This document shows, in pieces, positions 11,037-23,176 of a stretch of DNA of 64,000 bases; positions within the stretch are counted from its first letter, which is position 1, and each line of letters opens with the position of its first letter. Below the pieces are notes generated by a model. The model saw only the letters and a program-made list of their open reading frames with translations. It had not been told where the DNA came from and made no database searches. Both the position numbers and the translations under genes were made by a program. The stretch covers positions 42,689,015 to 42,753,014 of the forward strand of contig CM060697.1 in NCBI GenBank assembly GCA_030686995.1, written 5' to 3'. The DNA is from Artemisia argyi (Eukaryota; Streptophyta; Magnoliopsida; Asterales; Asteraceae).

Positions 11037-14000
11037 AGTTGAATCGGTGTTCGGGGTTGTCTCATCAAATAGTTGTGGGTATTTGGCACGCATTTGATCC
11101 TCGCGCTCCCATGTGTACTCGGGTCCTCTCTTAGAGTTCCATCTGACCTTAACAATGGGAATGCGACTATGCTTAAGTCGTTTGACCTCCCTATCCATAA
11201 TCTCAACGGGTTCCTCAATAAAGTTCAACTTGTCATCAATTCTAATCTCTTTTAGTGGAATCACAAGTGTTTCATCCGATAAACACTTTTTCAAATTTGA
11301 CACGTGGAAGGTGTTGTGTACTCTACTGAGTTCCTCAGGTAATTCCAGTTTGTATGCCACGGGACCAATCCTTTCAATGATCTCGAAGGGTCCAACGTAT
11401 CTTGGGTTTAACTTCCCACGTTTTCCAAACCTAATCATTCCTTTCCAAGGTGATACATTAAGCATGACCTTGTCTCCAACTTGAAATTCTATTGGTTTTC
11501 TTCGCATATCGGCATAACTCTTTTGCCGATCCCTGGCAGCTTGTAATCGTTGCCTAATCTTTACTATTTTCTCAGTGGTTTCAAGTATCAATTCGGGACC
11601 TGAGAGTTGTACATCTCCAATCTCAGCCCAACAAACTGGCGATCTACACTTTCTTCCATAAAGTGCTTCAAATGGTGCAGCCTTAATGCTAGCGTGATAA
11701 CTGTTGTTATATGAAAATTCTGCTAACGGTATGTGTCTATCCCAGCCTTTTCCAAAATCAATCACACATGCCCTAAGCATGTCTTCTAGGGTTTGTATAG
11801 TCCTTTCACTTTGACCATCAGTCTGTGGATGGTAAGCTGTACTCATATCTAACTTAGTTCCCAAGGCTTTCTGTAAGGATCGCCAAAAGTTAGACATGAA
11901 ACGGTTGTCTCGGTCGGAGATAATAGAAATCGGCACTCCATGCCGGGAAACTATCTCCTTAATGTACAAACGTGCAAGGACGTCCATATCATCAGTCTCT
12001 TTGATCGGTAAGAAGTGTGCTGACTTCGTGAGACGATCAACAATAACCCATATTGTGTCCAACCCACTTGATGTCTTGGGTAATTTTGTAATGAAATCCA
12101 TTGTAATCCTTTCCCATTTCCACATTGGTAGCTCGGGTTGAACCAAAAGACCGGATGGTTTTTGATGTTCAGCCTTTACTCTCGAGCAGGTCAAACACTT
12201 ACCGACATACTCTGCAATGTCCGCTTTCATGTTTGGCCACCAATACAACTTCTTTAAATCTTGATACATCTTGTCTGAGCCTGGATGAATGGAATATTTA
12301 GACTTATGAGACTCGTGCATGATGAGATCTCGTATTCCTCCATACAATGGAATCCAATTTCTGTCTTTGAAACACAGCCTTCCATCTGGTTTCTTGACAA
12401 ATCCATTCGTGCTTTCGGGCATACCATAAATCTTCTCGTGCGGTCTATTCTCTTCCTTAAGAGCCTCAGTTTGAACTTCAAGAATTTGAGACGGCAATGG
12501 AGATCTTATTGTCATACCCAATGACTTAACTCTAAGGGGTCTAAGTCGTTCCTTTCGACTCAAGGCATCTGCTACAACGTTTGCCTTCCCCGGGTGATAA
12601 CGGATCTCACAATCATAGTCACTTAGCAACTCTAGCCATCGACGTTGCCTCATGTTCAACTCCTTTTGATCTAAAATGTGCTGAAGACTCTTGTGATCAG
12701 TGAAAACCGTACACTTAGTTCCATATAGGTAGTGTCTCCAGATCTTCAGAGCGAATACTACCGCTCCTAATTCTAGATCATGAGTAGTGTAGTTCTCCTC
12801 GTGGGGTTTAAGTTGTCTAGAAGCGTAAGCAATTACTTTAAGCCTTTGCATCAATACGGCACCCAAACCTTGGATTGATGCGTCACAATATACCACGAAG
12901 TCCTCACTTCCTTCGGGTAGTGCTAATATCGGTGCTTCACAAAGCTTCTGCTTCAAAAACTGAAATGCCGATTCTTGCTCATCTCCCCATTCAAACTTCT
13001 TCTTCTTCTGTGTTAACTCAGTCAAAGGTTTAGCAATCCTTGAAAAACCTTCAATAAATCTCCGATAGTATCCGGCAAGACCTAAAAATTGGCGTATCTC
13101 GGTAGGACTCGTAGGTGACGCCCAATTTTTAACAGCTTCGATCTTGGCGGGATCAACATGAATACCCTTACTATCAATAACATGCCCAAGAAATTGTATC
13201 TTCTCTATCCAAAAATCACACTTGGAAAATTTGGCGTATAATTTCTCTTCTCTGAGCAGTGTTAGTATAGCCTTCAAGTGTTCGGCGTGCTCTTCCTTAC
13301 TACGTGAGTAAATAAGGATATCATCGATGAATACAATCACGAACTTATCCAAATAGGGTTTGCATACTCGGTTCATTAAGTCCAAAAATACAGCAGGTGC
13401 ATTTGTTAGACCGAATGGCATTACTTGGAATTCGTAGTGACCATATCTCGTCCTGAAAGCTGTCTTAGGGATGTCTTCTTCCCTAACCCTCAGTTGATGA
13501 TAACCCGATCTCAAATCAATCTTCGAGTAGACACTCGATCCTTGCAGTTGATCAAACAAATCGTCAATCCTTGGCAACGGATATCGATTCTTAACCGTCA
13601 GTTTGTTCAACTCACGATAATCGATACACATCCTGAAGGTTCCATCCTTCTTCTTTACAAACAACACCGGGGCTCCCCACGGTGATGAACTAGGGCGAAT
13701 AAATCCTTTATCTGACAATTCCTCCAATTGTCCGGATAACTCCTTCATTTCCGACGGTGCTAGCCTATAGGGTGCTCGTGCTACGGGTGCGGCTCCTGGC
13801 ATCAAGTCGATTTGAAATTCCACTTGACGAGTCGGCGGAAGGCCAGGCAAGTCCTCAGGGAAAACTTCTGGAAAGTTCCTGACTACTGGCACATCCTCGA
13901 GTCGCTTCTCTTCCGACTTCTTCTTAGTGACTTGAGCTAAAAATACTTGACATCCCCGTTCGATGTACTTCACAACCTTGACGCAAGAAATGACGCTCAA

Positions 14001-15524
14001 ACGTGTCTTACTTTGCTCTCCACGAACAACCAGGGTTTCGTTATTTAGTGGAATGTGAACGACCTTTTCGTCACAAATAATCTTAGCGCGGTTCTCGGAT
14101 AACCAATCCATTCCTACAACGACGTCAAAACTACCGAGTCTAATAGGCATAAGGTCAATAATGAATGGGGTGTCTAATAGTCGTAGGGTGCAACCTCGGA
14201 GTACAGTGTTAGTGCTCACTAGCTTTCCATCAGCTAGTTCAATCTCATATGTGGTGTCTAGTTGGGTGGGTGTAATATTAAGCAGGGGTGCAAGTGAAAT
14301 AGACACGAAACTTTGATCGGCTCCGAAATCAAATAAAACTTTAACGAGGTGGTTGTTTAGAAAGAACGTACCAGTGACTACGTTCGGACCTTGTTGGACA
14401 TTTCCATCTCCCAGCACGTATGCACTTCCACGTGCATTGTTATCCTTGTTAGGGCATTGTCGCCTGTAGTGTCCTTTCTCTCCACAAGCATGGCATACTA
14501 CAGCCACGGGTTGCAAATTGGCTCCTGTCGCCTTGCAATCTTGTGTCTTATGTCCAATCCTTGAACACTTCCCGCACTTAGCATAGCAGGGTCCATTGTG
14601 ATGCATCTTACACTTGTCACAGAATGGAAGAGGTCCAGCATACCTAGCATCCTTAACCGGTGCAGCGACATAAGCTCTGACAGCTTCCTGTCATCGGTTC
14701 TGTTGGTTGTGGTGGGTGTTTCTATCATGGTGGTAGTTACGGTTGAGGTTTCGGTTGTTGTTGTTTGTCCTTCGATCATCAAACTTCCTTTTGTGATCGT
14801 TGTTTCCCTGAGCAGAGTTATGCTTAATCTCCCGGTCTAGCAGTCTTTGGGCAATGGACATTGCTTCATCCAAAGATTAAGGCTTAGACGAGGTGACGTT
14901 TCCCTCAATGCTCCTGGGTAATCCTTCAATGTACCTTTCCAACAACTTTTCCAAGTCGGGAACCTTAGATGGGCAAAGTGTAGTAAGTTCCTGAAATCTC
15001 CTGTCGTAAGCCCTGAGATCATTTCCTTTCACTACCAAAGTGTGAAACTCATCTTCTAACTTTTTGATCTCGCCTCTAGGGCAGAACTTCTTCAACATCT
15101 TCTCCTTGAAATCAGCCCATGTGATCTGATAGGCCTCCTCCACACCTATCTTCTGAGCAGTTGCATTCCACCAAGACAACGCGTCTTCCAACAATGTTCC
15201 AGTAGCAAACGAGACTCGGTTTTCCGTGGCACAACCACTCCTTACAAACACAGTCTCAGTTCGCTCAAACCATCGAGCAAGCTCTGTTACTCCTTCAGTT
15301 CCTTTGAAGTGAGATGGTTTGCAAGCAATGAAGTCCTTATAGGTGCACTTCTGAGTCGCTGCAGACTCGCTCTCAGCAGTGGCTCGGTTATTGCTACTAG
15401 TTCGTGCCATTGCGGCAGCCTGTACCTCTAAAGCTGCAGCAACGCTGTCGGCAACCAACTTTCTTATAGCAGCCTGGGTCATAGCGGGTGACGAGGTAGC
15501 GGTAGTGGTTTTCCTTGGGGCCAT
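11010..15524 (-). pseudogene. gag-pol: A gag-pol polyprotein, chromovirus type, two in-frame stops
   Basis: The chosen start is MAPRKTTT at 15524; 13 further codons upstream are open but unlike the family. One frame runs to 11010, interrupted by TAA at 14877-14879 and TGA at 14688-14690. Domains in order: gag/capsid (ARWFERTETVF, WADFKEKMLKKFCP); two Cys/His clusters, [14 protein letters not shown] and the classic knuckle [14 protein letters not shown]; protease; RT with [12 protein letters not shown] and FIDD (13320-13331); RNase H ([32 protein letters not shown]); integrase ([40 protein letters not shown]); chromodomain-like tail ([23 protein letters not shown]). The protease motif reads DFGA at 14319-14330 where DSGA is expected, so the enzyme should be dead. 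Integrase SDRDNRF differs slightly from the usual SDRDxRF. Polymerase and integrase are otherwise full length. Confidence 0.95.
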
Positions 15525-15921
15525 AACTCTATAAAATCGTAAGTGCATAAGTACAAATCCCAAACATCAATAACAAGAGAAATAGTGTAACCAACTCATA
15601 ATAGTCGAGATCATCACAAAGTACATCTCACAACTACACCATAAATACATACATCAACATAAACCATATCATTCATAAATAAACATCACGACATGTAACA
15701 ACACACATGGAAATTATAATGAATCTCAATATGGGAGCATAATAAAAAGAAAGATCAGACAACTAGAACATCATAAATCAATATCAATACGTTACAATCG
15801 TAACCAACATAAAGTTTTAATAATTTTTGAATTCATTGTTACAAAACAATAAGATACAACTATTATTAATGCCACAGGCGGCAAGTTAAGATGTCTCTGT
15901 AAGTAATAACATGTCATAGAT
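15525..15921 (-). other. Spacer between A's extra ORF and gag
   Basis: An A/T-rich stretch of about 400 bp with no supported gene. It lies between the stop of the extra ORF (15922-15924) and the gag start. No clear splice pair or promoter was recognised. Confidence 0.5.
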
Positions 15922-17415
15922 CTATGAAGGTCCAGGTGCGCCTCCTGATCTCCTCTCTAGCTCTCTGATAATCCGGATCATCCCCAACATCTCCATATCT
16001 CTGGATCTCTCACGGGCCTAAATCTCCTCAATAGTAGTCGAAAGTGCATGGATGGTAGAACTAGATGCAGCTAACTCCTGTGCCTGATGCTCCATCATCT
16101 CCTGTGTAATGGCCGCAACCGCTCTCAAATCATCAATCTCGTGCCTCTGAACATCTAATCGGTGACCAAACTCAGTGATAGTATCCTGTGCCTCCTCGAT
16201 CTCTGTACCCATCATCTCAAATACCATCTCTAAAGCTGTCCTATGTACCACGAGGTTCGTGACCTCCTCCTGCATACACTCAATTCTCTCCAAGGATATA
16301 TCCTCAATAACACTCAATAGCTCATCAAGTCGACTCTCATGTCTAATCAATCTAGCAGCCAAAAGAGGGATAGTGTGGTGTATCGGCTCTCCTGTGACCG
16401 GTAACACCGCTGAAGAGCCATCTCCAAGCTCAGCAGCCCTAGGTGATCCCTCAGCTAATCTCCATCTACGTATGTAGTCTAACAAAAACGACCATCGACG
16501 AGCATCAACCAATCTATGAATACCAGGTGAGGTGGGTGTCTCCGTGGGAGCAGGTGATGGTACAGGTGATGTAACAGGTGATGGTATCGGTACAGTGGTA
16601 GTCTGTGAGTAGAAAACTGTAGGTGGTGGCATGGGTGGTAAAGCCTCAGAGGTAGGAGGTGCGGTGTAAGTAGGCAACATTTAAGGATGTGGCTCAAGTG
16701 GGGGTGATGCAGGTGATGGTGGGGGTGCTGGTGATACCACAGGTGTCAAATCTGGCTCAGAAACAGGTGGTAGTACAGATATAGGTGATGATACAGGTGT
16801 AGGTACAGGTGTAGGTACAGGTGGTGTAACAGTAGAAGCAGGCAAAATACAGACTCGTTTTCGAGCCGTGCATTTGCGGGTATAGTCTCCCTCATGGTAT
16901 CGAAACAACTCGCCAAAAGGCTCAGGCTCATAGGGCTCAAGAATCCTCACTCGCTTGCGCCGACGAATCGGTGCAGGCGGGGATGATGGTGGAATAGAAG
17001 CAGCAGTATCAGAAGTATCGAAGTCAGAAGACTCGTCATCAGCATCTGAACCGGTGTGGTGACTAGCAGGTGGTGAAGGACGATCATCAGCCGCAAGAAA
17101 CTGCTGAGATGTCAGGTACTGGTCGTAAAGGTACTGTCCCTGTGTCATAGGTCCACAGACAGGACGAAAAAGAGGCTGAATAGGAAAAGAATCAACGGGT
17201 GTAGAAGCAACCTCACCCTCCTCAAAGGGCTCAGTGTCAGCAGATGTGTCTCCAGATGGAACAGGAGATGGTATAGCAGGTGATACAGGTTGGGTGTCAT
17301 GGTCAGAATCATGGGTGTCATGGGTGTCATAATCAGATAAGTTAATAGTAGGGTGAGTGGATGATGCTGGTACGACGTCGTCACTGTCGGACAAAATAAT
17401 AACCGGGGGCGACAT
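15922..17415 (-). pseudogene. A extra ORF upstream of gag: SIM-like N-terminus, Pro-rich middle, coiled-coil C-terminus
   Basis: About 497 codons in one frame from MSPPVIILSDSDD at 17415 to TAG at 15922, broken by TAA at 16681-16683 and TAG at 16018-16020. Both breaks look like CAA/CAG changed to stops. Residues about 4-13 (PVIILSDSDD) fit a SUMO-interacting motif, and TINLSDYD near residue 23 is a weaker second one. The next part is acidic and proline-rich, with a basic patch RRRKRVRI (possible nuclear localisation signal). After the first stop, PSPVTSPVPSPAP-type repeats lead to a long heptad-like region (RLIRHESRLDELLSVIEDI through HALSTTIEEI), probably coiled coil. It lies between primer site and gag on the sense strand. 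Extra ORFs before gag are known in Ogre/Tat elements; I do not recall one as standard for Tekay-type chromoviruses. Function unknown. Confidence 0.75.
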
Positions 17416-17669
17416 GGTACTGTATTATCCCAAAAATAGCAGTGATATAAGTCATTTAATCAACATAATGCTACATGCACAGTGATCATAGTGTCATAGT
17501 GAGCTAAATGCAATGGGTGCTAAAAATCAAACCTTAAAACATAGCGTTGGCAAGCGCTGGCACGGACGGCACTTCGGTGATAAATAGTTTGTTTAAAATT
17601 AGGTGAGGTTATAGTCCAATGTTTTGAAAAATCATTTGGTTCTCTATAACCATGGCTCTGATGCCAATC
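17416..17669 (-). other. A 5' leader and primer binding site
   Basis: The minus-strand sequence TGGCATCAGAGCC at 17654-17666 is three bases from the LTR end at 17670. It is close to the usual initiator-Met-tRNA site TGGTATCAGAGC, with C for T at the fourth base. The rest is untranslated leader before the extra ORF. Confidence 0.85.
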
Positions 17670-18792
17670 TGTAACACCCCAAAATTGGATTAAGCAGCGG
17701 AAGTCTAATCAGGGTCATTACAGTTTAGTACACAGTCATACTCATAGAAAACAATTCAAAAGATTGTCAATATCATTCCATGAAAACTCAAATATTCAGA
17801 GTTACAAACATTTTTCCAAAATGTTAAGTGTTTCACAAAAGTGGTAATGAGTTTGTAAAGAATGATATAATTATTGAAATCAAGGGAGGTCCTGTGCCCT
17901 TTGCCAGCTCCGTGCCGCCATGCTTGCTAATTTCCTGAGATAAACATGCTTAAAAAGTCAACACAAAGGTTGAGTGAATCCATAGTAGTTTAAATAGTAA
18001 TAGTGTGAACACAAGTCAAGCATTTGAAATAAACAAGCCAAGATAGACAGGTCTTGACTAAATCGGGTGTAATATTGCTCCTAAGCCTCATGAAACGCAA
18101 GCCTTAACATTGATTTGACATATCATAAAGATAATAATAATCATCTACGCCATAGCGGATGTAAATGACAAGGGGCCCTCGGTGACAGGCAATGTGCCAA
18201 ATTTCCATAATACCTCGAATATAGCACACCTCCTGCCAAGTGATCACCTTGACAGAGGCGGGCTGCCATTCCAATAGATCTATCAACTATATTCGCGCTC
18301 ACTCGCAAGTGATTAAGGTTTGTGATATGAGGGACTTGTAGCACAGGTGTCAACTTAGGCAATATCAGGTGATAACAGCATACAGAAAAATACTTGTGTT
18401 CGATTTATAGCATGTATCTCCCCACGTGGTTTAAAAACAATTAAAATGTGGGACCATGAACTCACCTGAAAGGTGCGTGTGAATCACAACGGTGCTCAAA
18501 AGTAATAGTGTATTGCTATGGCTAGCAATGAAATTCCTCCGACTTGCGACCTAAAAATATATTGTAACCGGTGTTTTAGATTCGTGTCATAAATGACGTG
18601 TAATATATCACGTGTAAGGTGATATCCGTTTGGGTGTCTTAAAATATATTCCAAATAACTTTACGTAGTTATTTGTCAGTGTTGATATGAATCGGTGTTT
18701 GATTAAATATTATCTCGTTATGAAAATAATATTGTTAAAAATATTTACGATTAAATATTTTTAATAGAGTTATATATATTAAAGTTTAAGTA

Positions 18793-18823
<31 letters not shown>

Positions 18824-20847
18824 AAAGTATATAAATTATAAGAATAGGTCTTGTCACAAATCAACCCTTAACTTTTACAAAAATTATATCTTTTACCCTT
18901 TGGTTAATAATAGTTACAATATGGTCCTTTTTGAGTCTTTTTACATATCTTTCCCTTTACTTTAGAAAATTATGGTTTATACCCCTTAATTACTTACAAT
19001 TCGGCAGTTTTAAAAATAGTCCGAAGATTTTCATGTTTTGACACTTTTAGTCCCTCAACGTGGGACTTTTACAAACATAGTCCAAAAATTTAGTTTTGAA
19101 AAGTTAACTTTTATTTTATAAAAGTTACTACCTTTACTCCTTTTTATTTGCAAAAACTCGGTTTTATGAAATTAGTTACCACTCGAAACTAGTAAGTTTT
19201 TCATTCGAAAATTCCACAAGGTTTTGTGTTGGGCTCGTTAGCCCGGTAAGGCCCATATGGGTGTTTTTCTTTGTTCTAAAATTTAGTTCGACTAGCATAA
19301 GTTTTCGGTCTATTAATCGTGGTTTGAAATCGTATTAGCTTTGCATGTTTGGTGTTCTTGGTTGAGTTCGAGCCAAATAATGGGAGGGTCGAAGGAAATA
19401 CATACGTTATACGTGTAGAAAATAATTGGTGAGAGCTTTTCTAGTGGTTTCGAGTCATGTGGTGAAATGATGGTGTAGTGAAAATAACGAAATATCATAT
19501 GTGTGTCGAGTGAATATGCATGCTACGATTCAAAATAAAATGGGATAGTAAACTTACAACACCAAGAATTTGGTGGTGAAGAGGTCGAGCGTATGAGACA
19601 AAGGAACAAGCAAACGTGGTACTCTTCTCGCGTCTATTAATCTCTTTAACCAATAGCTACCCAACTTGCACTCTCGATCCAAACTTGGCGTGTGTGTCCC
19701 TTACTCGTTCGGTTGTAACCAAGAAATGAAGCAAGGAGTTTTGTGATTTGGTAAGCTTGATGAAACTTTGGGTGTGTGAGAAATTATGCATTGAATGAAG
19801 CTTATATAGGAGGTTGAGGGTGGTTCGATGTTCCTAGAATCACAACATCCATCGAGAGGTCAAGTCCTACTCGACAAACTTGTCTTGGTCTCCCTTGTGT
19901 TGTCTAATCGAATTGTAAGGGTTTTGAGGGCTACACTCTTCAAGTCAAAGCTAGGTTCTAGCACAAATAGGCATGTGTGTAAGTTATGTTGGAGGAAATG
20001 AGACACTCGACCCAATGGTCAAAGTGTTTTCGGTGTGCAAAGCTAAGGACCAAGGGACGGACGGCTCATGTGTAACTTCTTGTCTCTTGATACTAAGTCA
20101 ATGGGAGACATGGTACTTGATGTCAAAGGAATGGGGAATCATGGTGGAAGTAATGTGCATAAATTCAAGAAAGCCATGGGGGTTGGTTCGTTGGGTGGTA
20201 GGCTACGCAAGAAAGAATGAAACGAAAATGGACAACCACAGCCATTGGGCTTATTCGTAAAGCCCAAACCAAAACACATGTAACTAAATCTCAAGTGGGC
20301 TTGTGACATATTCGGCCCATGGATAAAAAGGATTTAAATGTCGTGCGGGCTTAGGGTGAGATCCGGCCCAAAATATCGGGGTATCGGTGTCGTAAAACGT
20401 GTGAAATATATTTCGGTGTCGGTTCGTAATAACCGTAAGTATATAAACGGTGTCATCGTTTGTATTTATATACTTATAGGTATATAATAATAATAATGAT
20501 TTGTGAAAGTTAATATATATATATATAATATAAATATATATATTAGGAAAAATCTCGGTGTTCAATTTGGGTGTCGGGTCGCAAGTGGAGTTACCGGTGT
20601 TAACCCCGTTGGGTGATATCCAAGAGTGACTTTCGGGTGATATCGGGTGACAAAACATAATCGGGTGTTAAACAAACGGTGATCAAAACATTTGGGTGCT
20701 TAAACAAACAGTGAACATAACAATCGGGTGTTCAAACAAACAGTGTCTTATGTGAAAAGTTTTAAATTTGCCCGCATAATGGCTTAGTTAAGAGTAATGT
20801 TGTCAATTAGCATTAATAAATGACCTGGGATTTTACGGTGTATTACA
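17670..20847 (-). repeat. A 5' LTR
   Basis: Copy of 7824-10998 with sparse substitutions and a longer TA run near 18794. Minus-strand TATATAAG at 19801-19808 is the likely promoter for the extra ORF and gag-pol. No gene is supported in it. Confidence 0.95.
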
Positions 20848-20852
20848 GTTGT

Positions 20853-22537
20853 CTAAATAGGCTTTAGTCACAAATGACAATCACAACACCTTCAAGCTAA
20901 CAATTCCAAACACCCCTTTAAGAAACTGAAAATGGATTTTTCAAAGCAATTAGGTAAGTTAAACTATGGAACTGACTCCTGACCATTAGTTGAGATTAAA
21001 GAAACTTAAATAAGCAATTAAACATCAAAACTAACACATCTATCATGAAACTTACTAAGATACTAATTTTGGCAGTGGATAAGAGATATTGATCAAACTT
21101 GAATTCTAATGAACAACTATGCTACACTAAGTAACTAATGGACTAGCAAACACCAACTAAGCATATAAAATCAAATGAAAGCAGTAAATAAGCTCAGGAA
21201 CAGTAGAATGCCAAAATGGAGATTAGCTTACAAACTTTTGCAATCAAGAGAGAACTGTGAACCAGTGAACCAAATCACACCCTATTGACTTCCACAAGTC
21301 ACTAATACCATGAAATCCACTCAGCCACCCTGCTCCTTCTTCTTTGAACACTGCTTTTCTATTTTTTTTATTTATCTATTTGTATTTTTTTTTTTTTTGA
21401 GATTTTGAGTATAACTGAGTTTCAACTTTCAAAGCTTATAAAACCTCAAAGGTAAGCTATGCTACCTTCAAATGATCAGTAAACAAGAGCTATTAATAAT
21501 TTAAAAGCAAAAATGAGATTTTTTAATAAAAATGGTAAAAACTGATTTTCATAACAAGACTTTAATTCAACACCAAAGGAACTTACTTTTACAATAAAAA
21601 CATGGATTACAACTTGTTTGAACTTTAAAATTACAATTTGAAAGAGAGATTAAACTACCTACGATTACATTATACTAAACTACTCTACTTGTCTTCTCTC
21701 CTCTGCTTCTCCTCTTCTTATAGTTGATTTGCTGAGCTCAGTGGGTCCCAATGATCAAATCCCACCACTTTGATTGACTTTTGGATAACCTTTGCCCTCT
21801 CTCCATTTTTTGGCAGGAAAAGATTTTTCTTTTCAAATTGTTCTGTAAAAGATGCCATGGGGGGGTGATGTGATTGGTTCATTGGGGAGTGTGATTGGAA
21901 GGATAAGAGTGGATGGTGGATGGGCAAGTGGTGCAAGAGGGGGGGGGGGGGGGAAATACCAGGTCTGGTTTTGGTATGGATGAGTGGTGGTTTTGGTGGG
22001 AAGGGTGGGTTTGACTGGGGAGTTGACCAAGGTCAATGGTTGACCCAGTTATATTATAAGGTGGACTTGGGCTGTTTTGGAGTTGGCTTGGGTAAAAAAA
22101 AGAAAGGGATGGGCTTGGTGTTTGGTTGTGTTTGGATTTGGTTTATGAAATAATAAAGGGTCCGTATGTTTAATAGTCTAGGTAATCACAAGGACCAAAT
22201 TTGTAATAAGTTTAAAAGTTGAGGGTCTGTTGTGGCATTTTTCCAAAGATTATCATAAGGGCTGAATTGGTCAAGGATGAATAGTACAAGGTCCTATTTT
22301 TATATTTTTCCACTTTTGAGATTCCAAGGACCAAAACTGCCAATATTGAAACTTCAAGGACCAAATGTGAAAATTCACCAAACTTTCTAACCAAGGACCA
22401 AACCTGCCATAAAAGATTAATATAAGGACAAAATTTGTTTTTCTCAAAGCTTTAATATCCCAGGACCATTTTTGACAATTTTCAAAGTTCAGGGACTAAA
22501 CTTGACATTTTGTGAAACTTTGCACCAAAGGACTAAT
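20853..22537 (-). repeat. D 3' LTR, segment 2 of 3
   Basis: It continues the D LTR after A's second GTTGT and ends at F's target CTAAT (22533-22537). It matches 57325-58999 base for base with scattered changes. It contains a T run near 21387, a G run near 21940-21953 (shorter at 58410), and from 22170 on a loose repeat of the phrase AAGGACCAAA every 30-45 bp. No gene is supported. Confidence 0.93.
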
Positions 22538-23089
22538 TGTTGGGATATGAAATATCAAAGTACTTCTGGATGTCAAAGTACTGCTGCATGAAGAATAAAG
22601 TCAAAGTACTGCTGAAAAATGAAGTCAAAGTACTGCTGTTATTGAAGAATGTTTAAAGTACTTCGAAGGAAACAAGGACTGATATGCAATATTAGATAAG
22701 GATTAATGTGTAATATTAGATGAATATTCTAGAATTAGTTAGGGATAATTACTTGTCGTTCAAGGAGTATATGTTGTAAACCGACTTAAGGTTATCTATA
22801 TAAAGAGCCTTAAGAGGTATTGGTCGATATAAGTTTTATAAGTTTTACAAGTTAGATACGTTTAGAAGTCGATCAAAGTTAAATAGTTAGGGATTCTTAG
22901 TGAATCTGTGTAACAAAGCTGGTTCAAAGTTTGGTTAATATAAAAGTTCTTCTTAAGCTTTGTGTTAGTAGATTCCGCATACTTTACAAGGTCAAACAGT
23001 GTTTCAATATTAATAGTGTTGAGTTTACTCAATATTGTTAAACCCTTACAAGCTACAAAGTAGTTTGATCAGAGTATATCGATCCAACA
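22538..23089 (+). repeat. F 5' LTR
   Basis: It runs from TGTTGGGATATG to GATCCAACA. TATATAAA at 22797-22804 is the probable core promoter. The first 140 bp hold five AAAGTACT words, three of them within the near-repeat TCAAAGTACTGCTG. Confidence 0.97.
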
Positions 23090-23091
23090 AG

Positions 23092-23103
23092 TGGTATCAG
23101 AGC
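23092..23103 (+). other. F primer binding site
   Basis: TGGTATCAGAGC begins two bases after the 5' LTR. It is complementary to the 3' end of initiator Met-tRNA, the usual copia primer. Confidence 0.93.
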
Positions 23104-23176
23104 TTGTGTTGGAAACTCTGATTAAGAAGACAAACCTTTAAAACCTTTAAACCGATCTCACTACAAACCCTTCAAG

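Larger units (their letters stand above)
7824..20847 (-). mobile_element. Element A: Tekay-like Ty3/gypsy chromovirus with an extra ORF before gag
   Basis: The TSD is GTTGT (7819-7823, 20848-20852). The LTRs are 7824-10998 (3175 bp) and 17670-20847 (3178 bp), with TGTAA...TTACA ends on the + strand. Order on the minus strand: 5' LTR, primer site TGGCATCAGAGCC (17654-17666), extra ORF (17415-15922), gag-pol (15524-11010), hairpin and polypurine tract, 3' LTR. The matching site at 57325 in D's other LTR is empty. LTR differences are few, so the insertion is younger than D. A chromodomain-like tail after integrase places it among chromoviruses. Four in-frame stops and a mutated protease suggest the copy is not autonomous. 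Confidence 0.95.
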
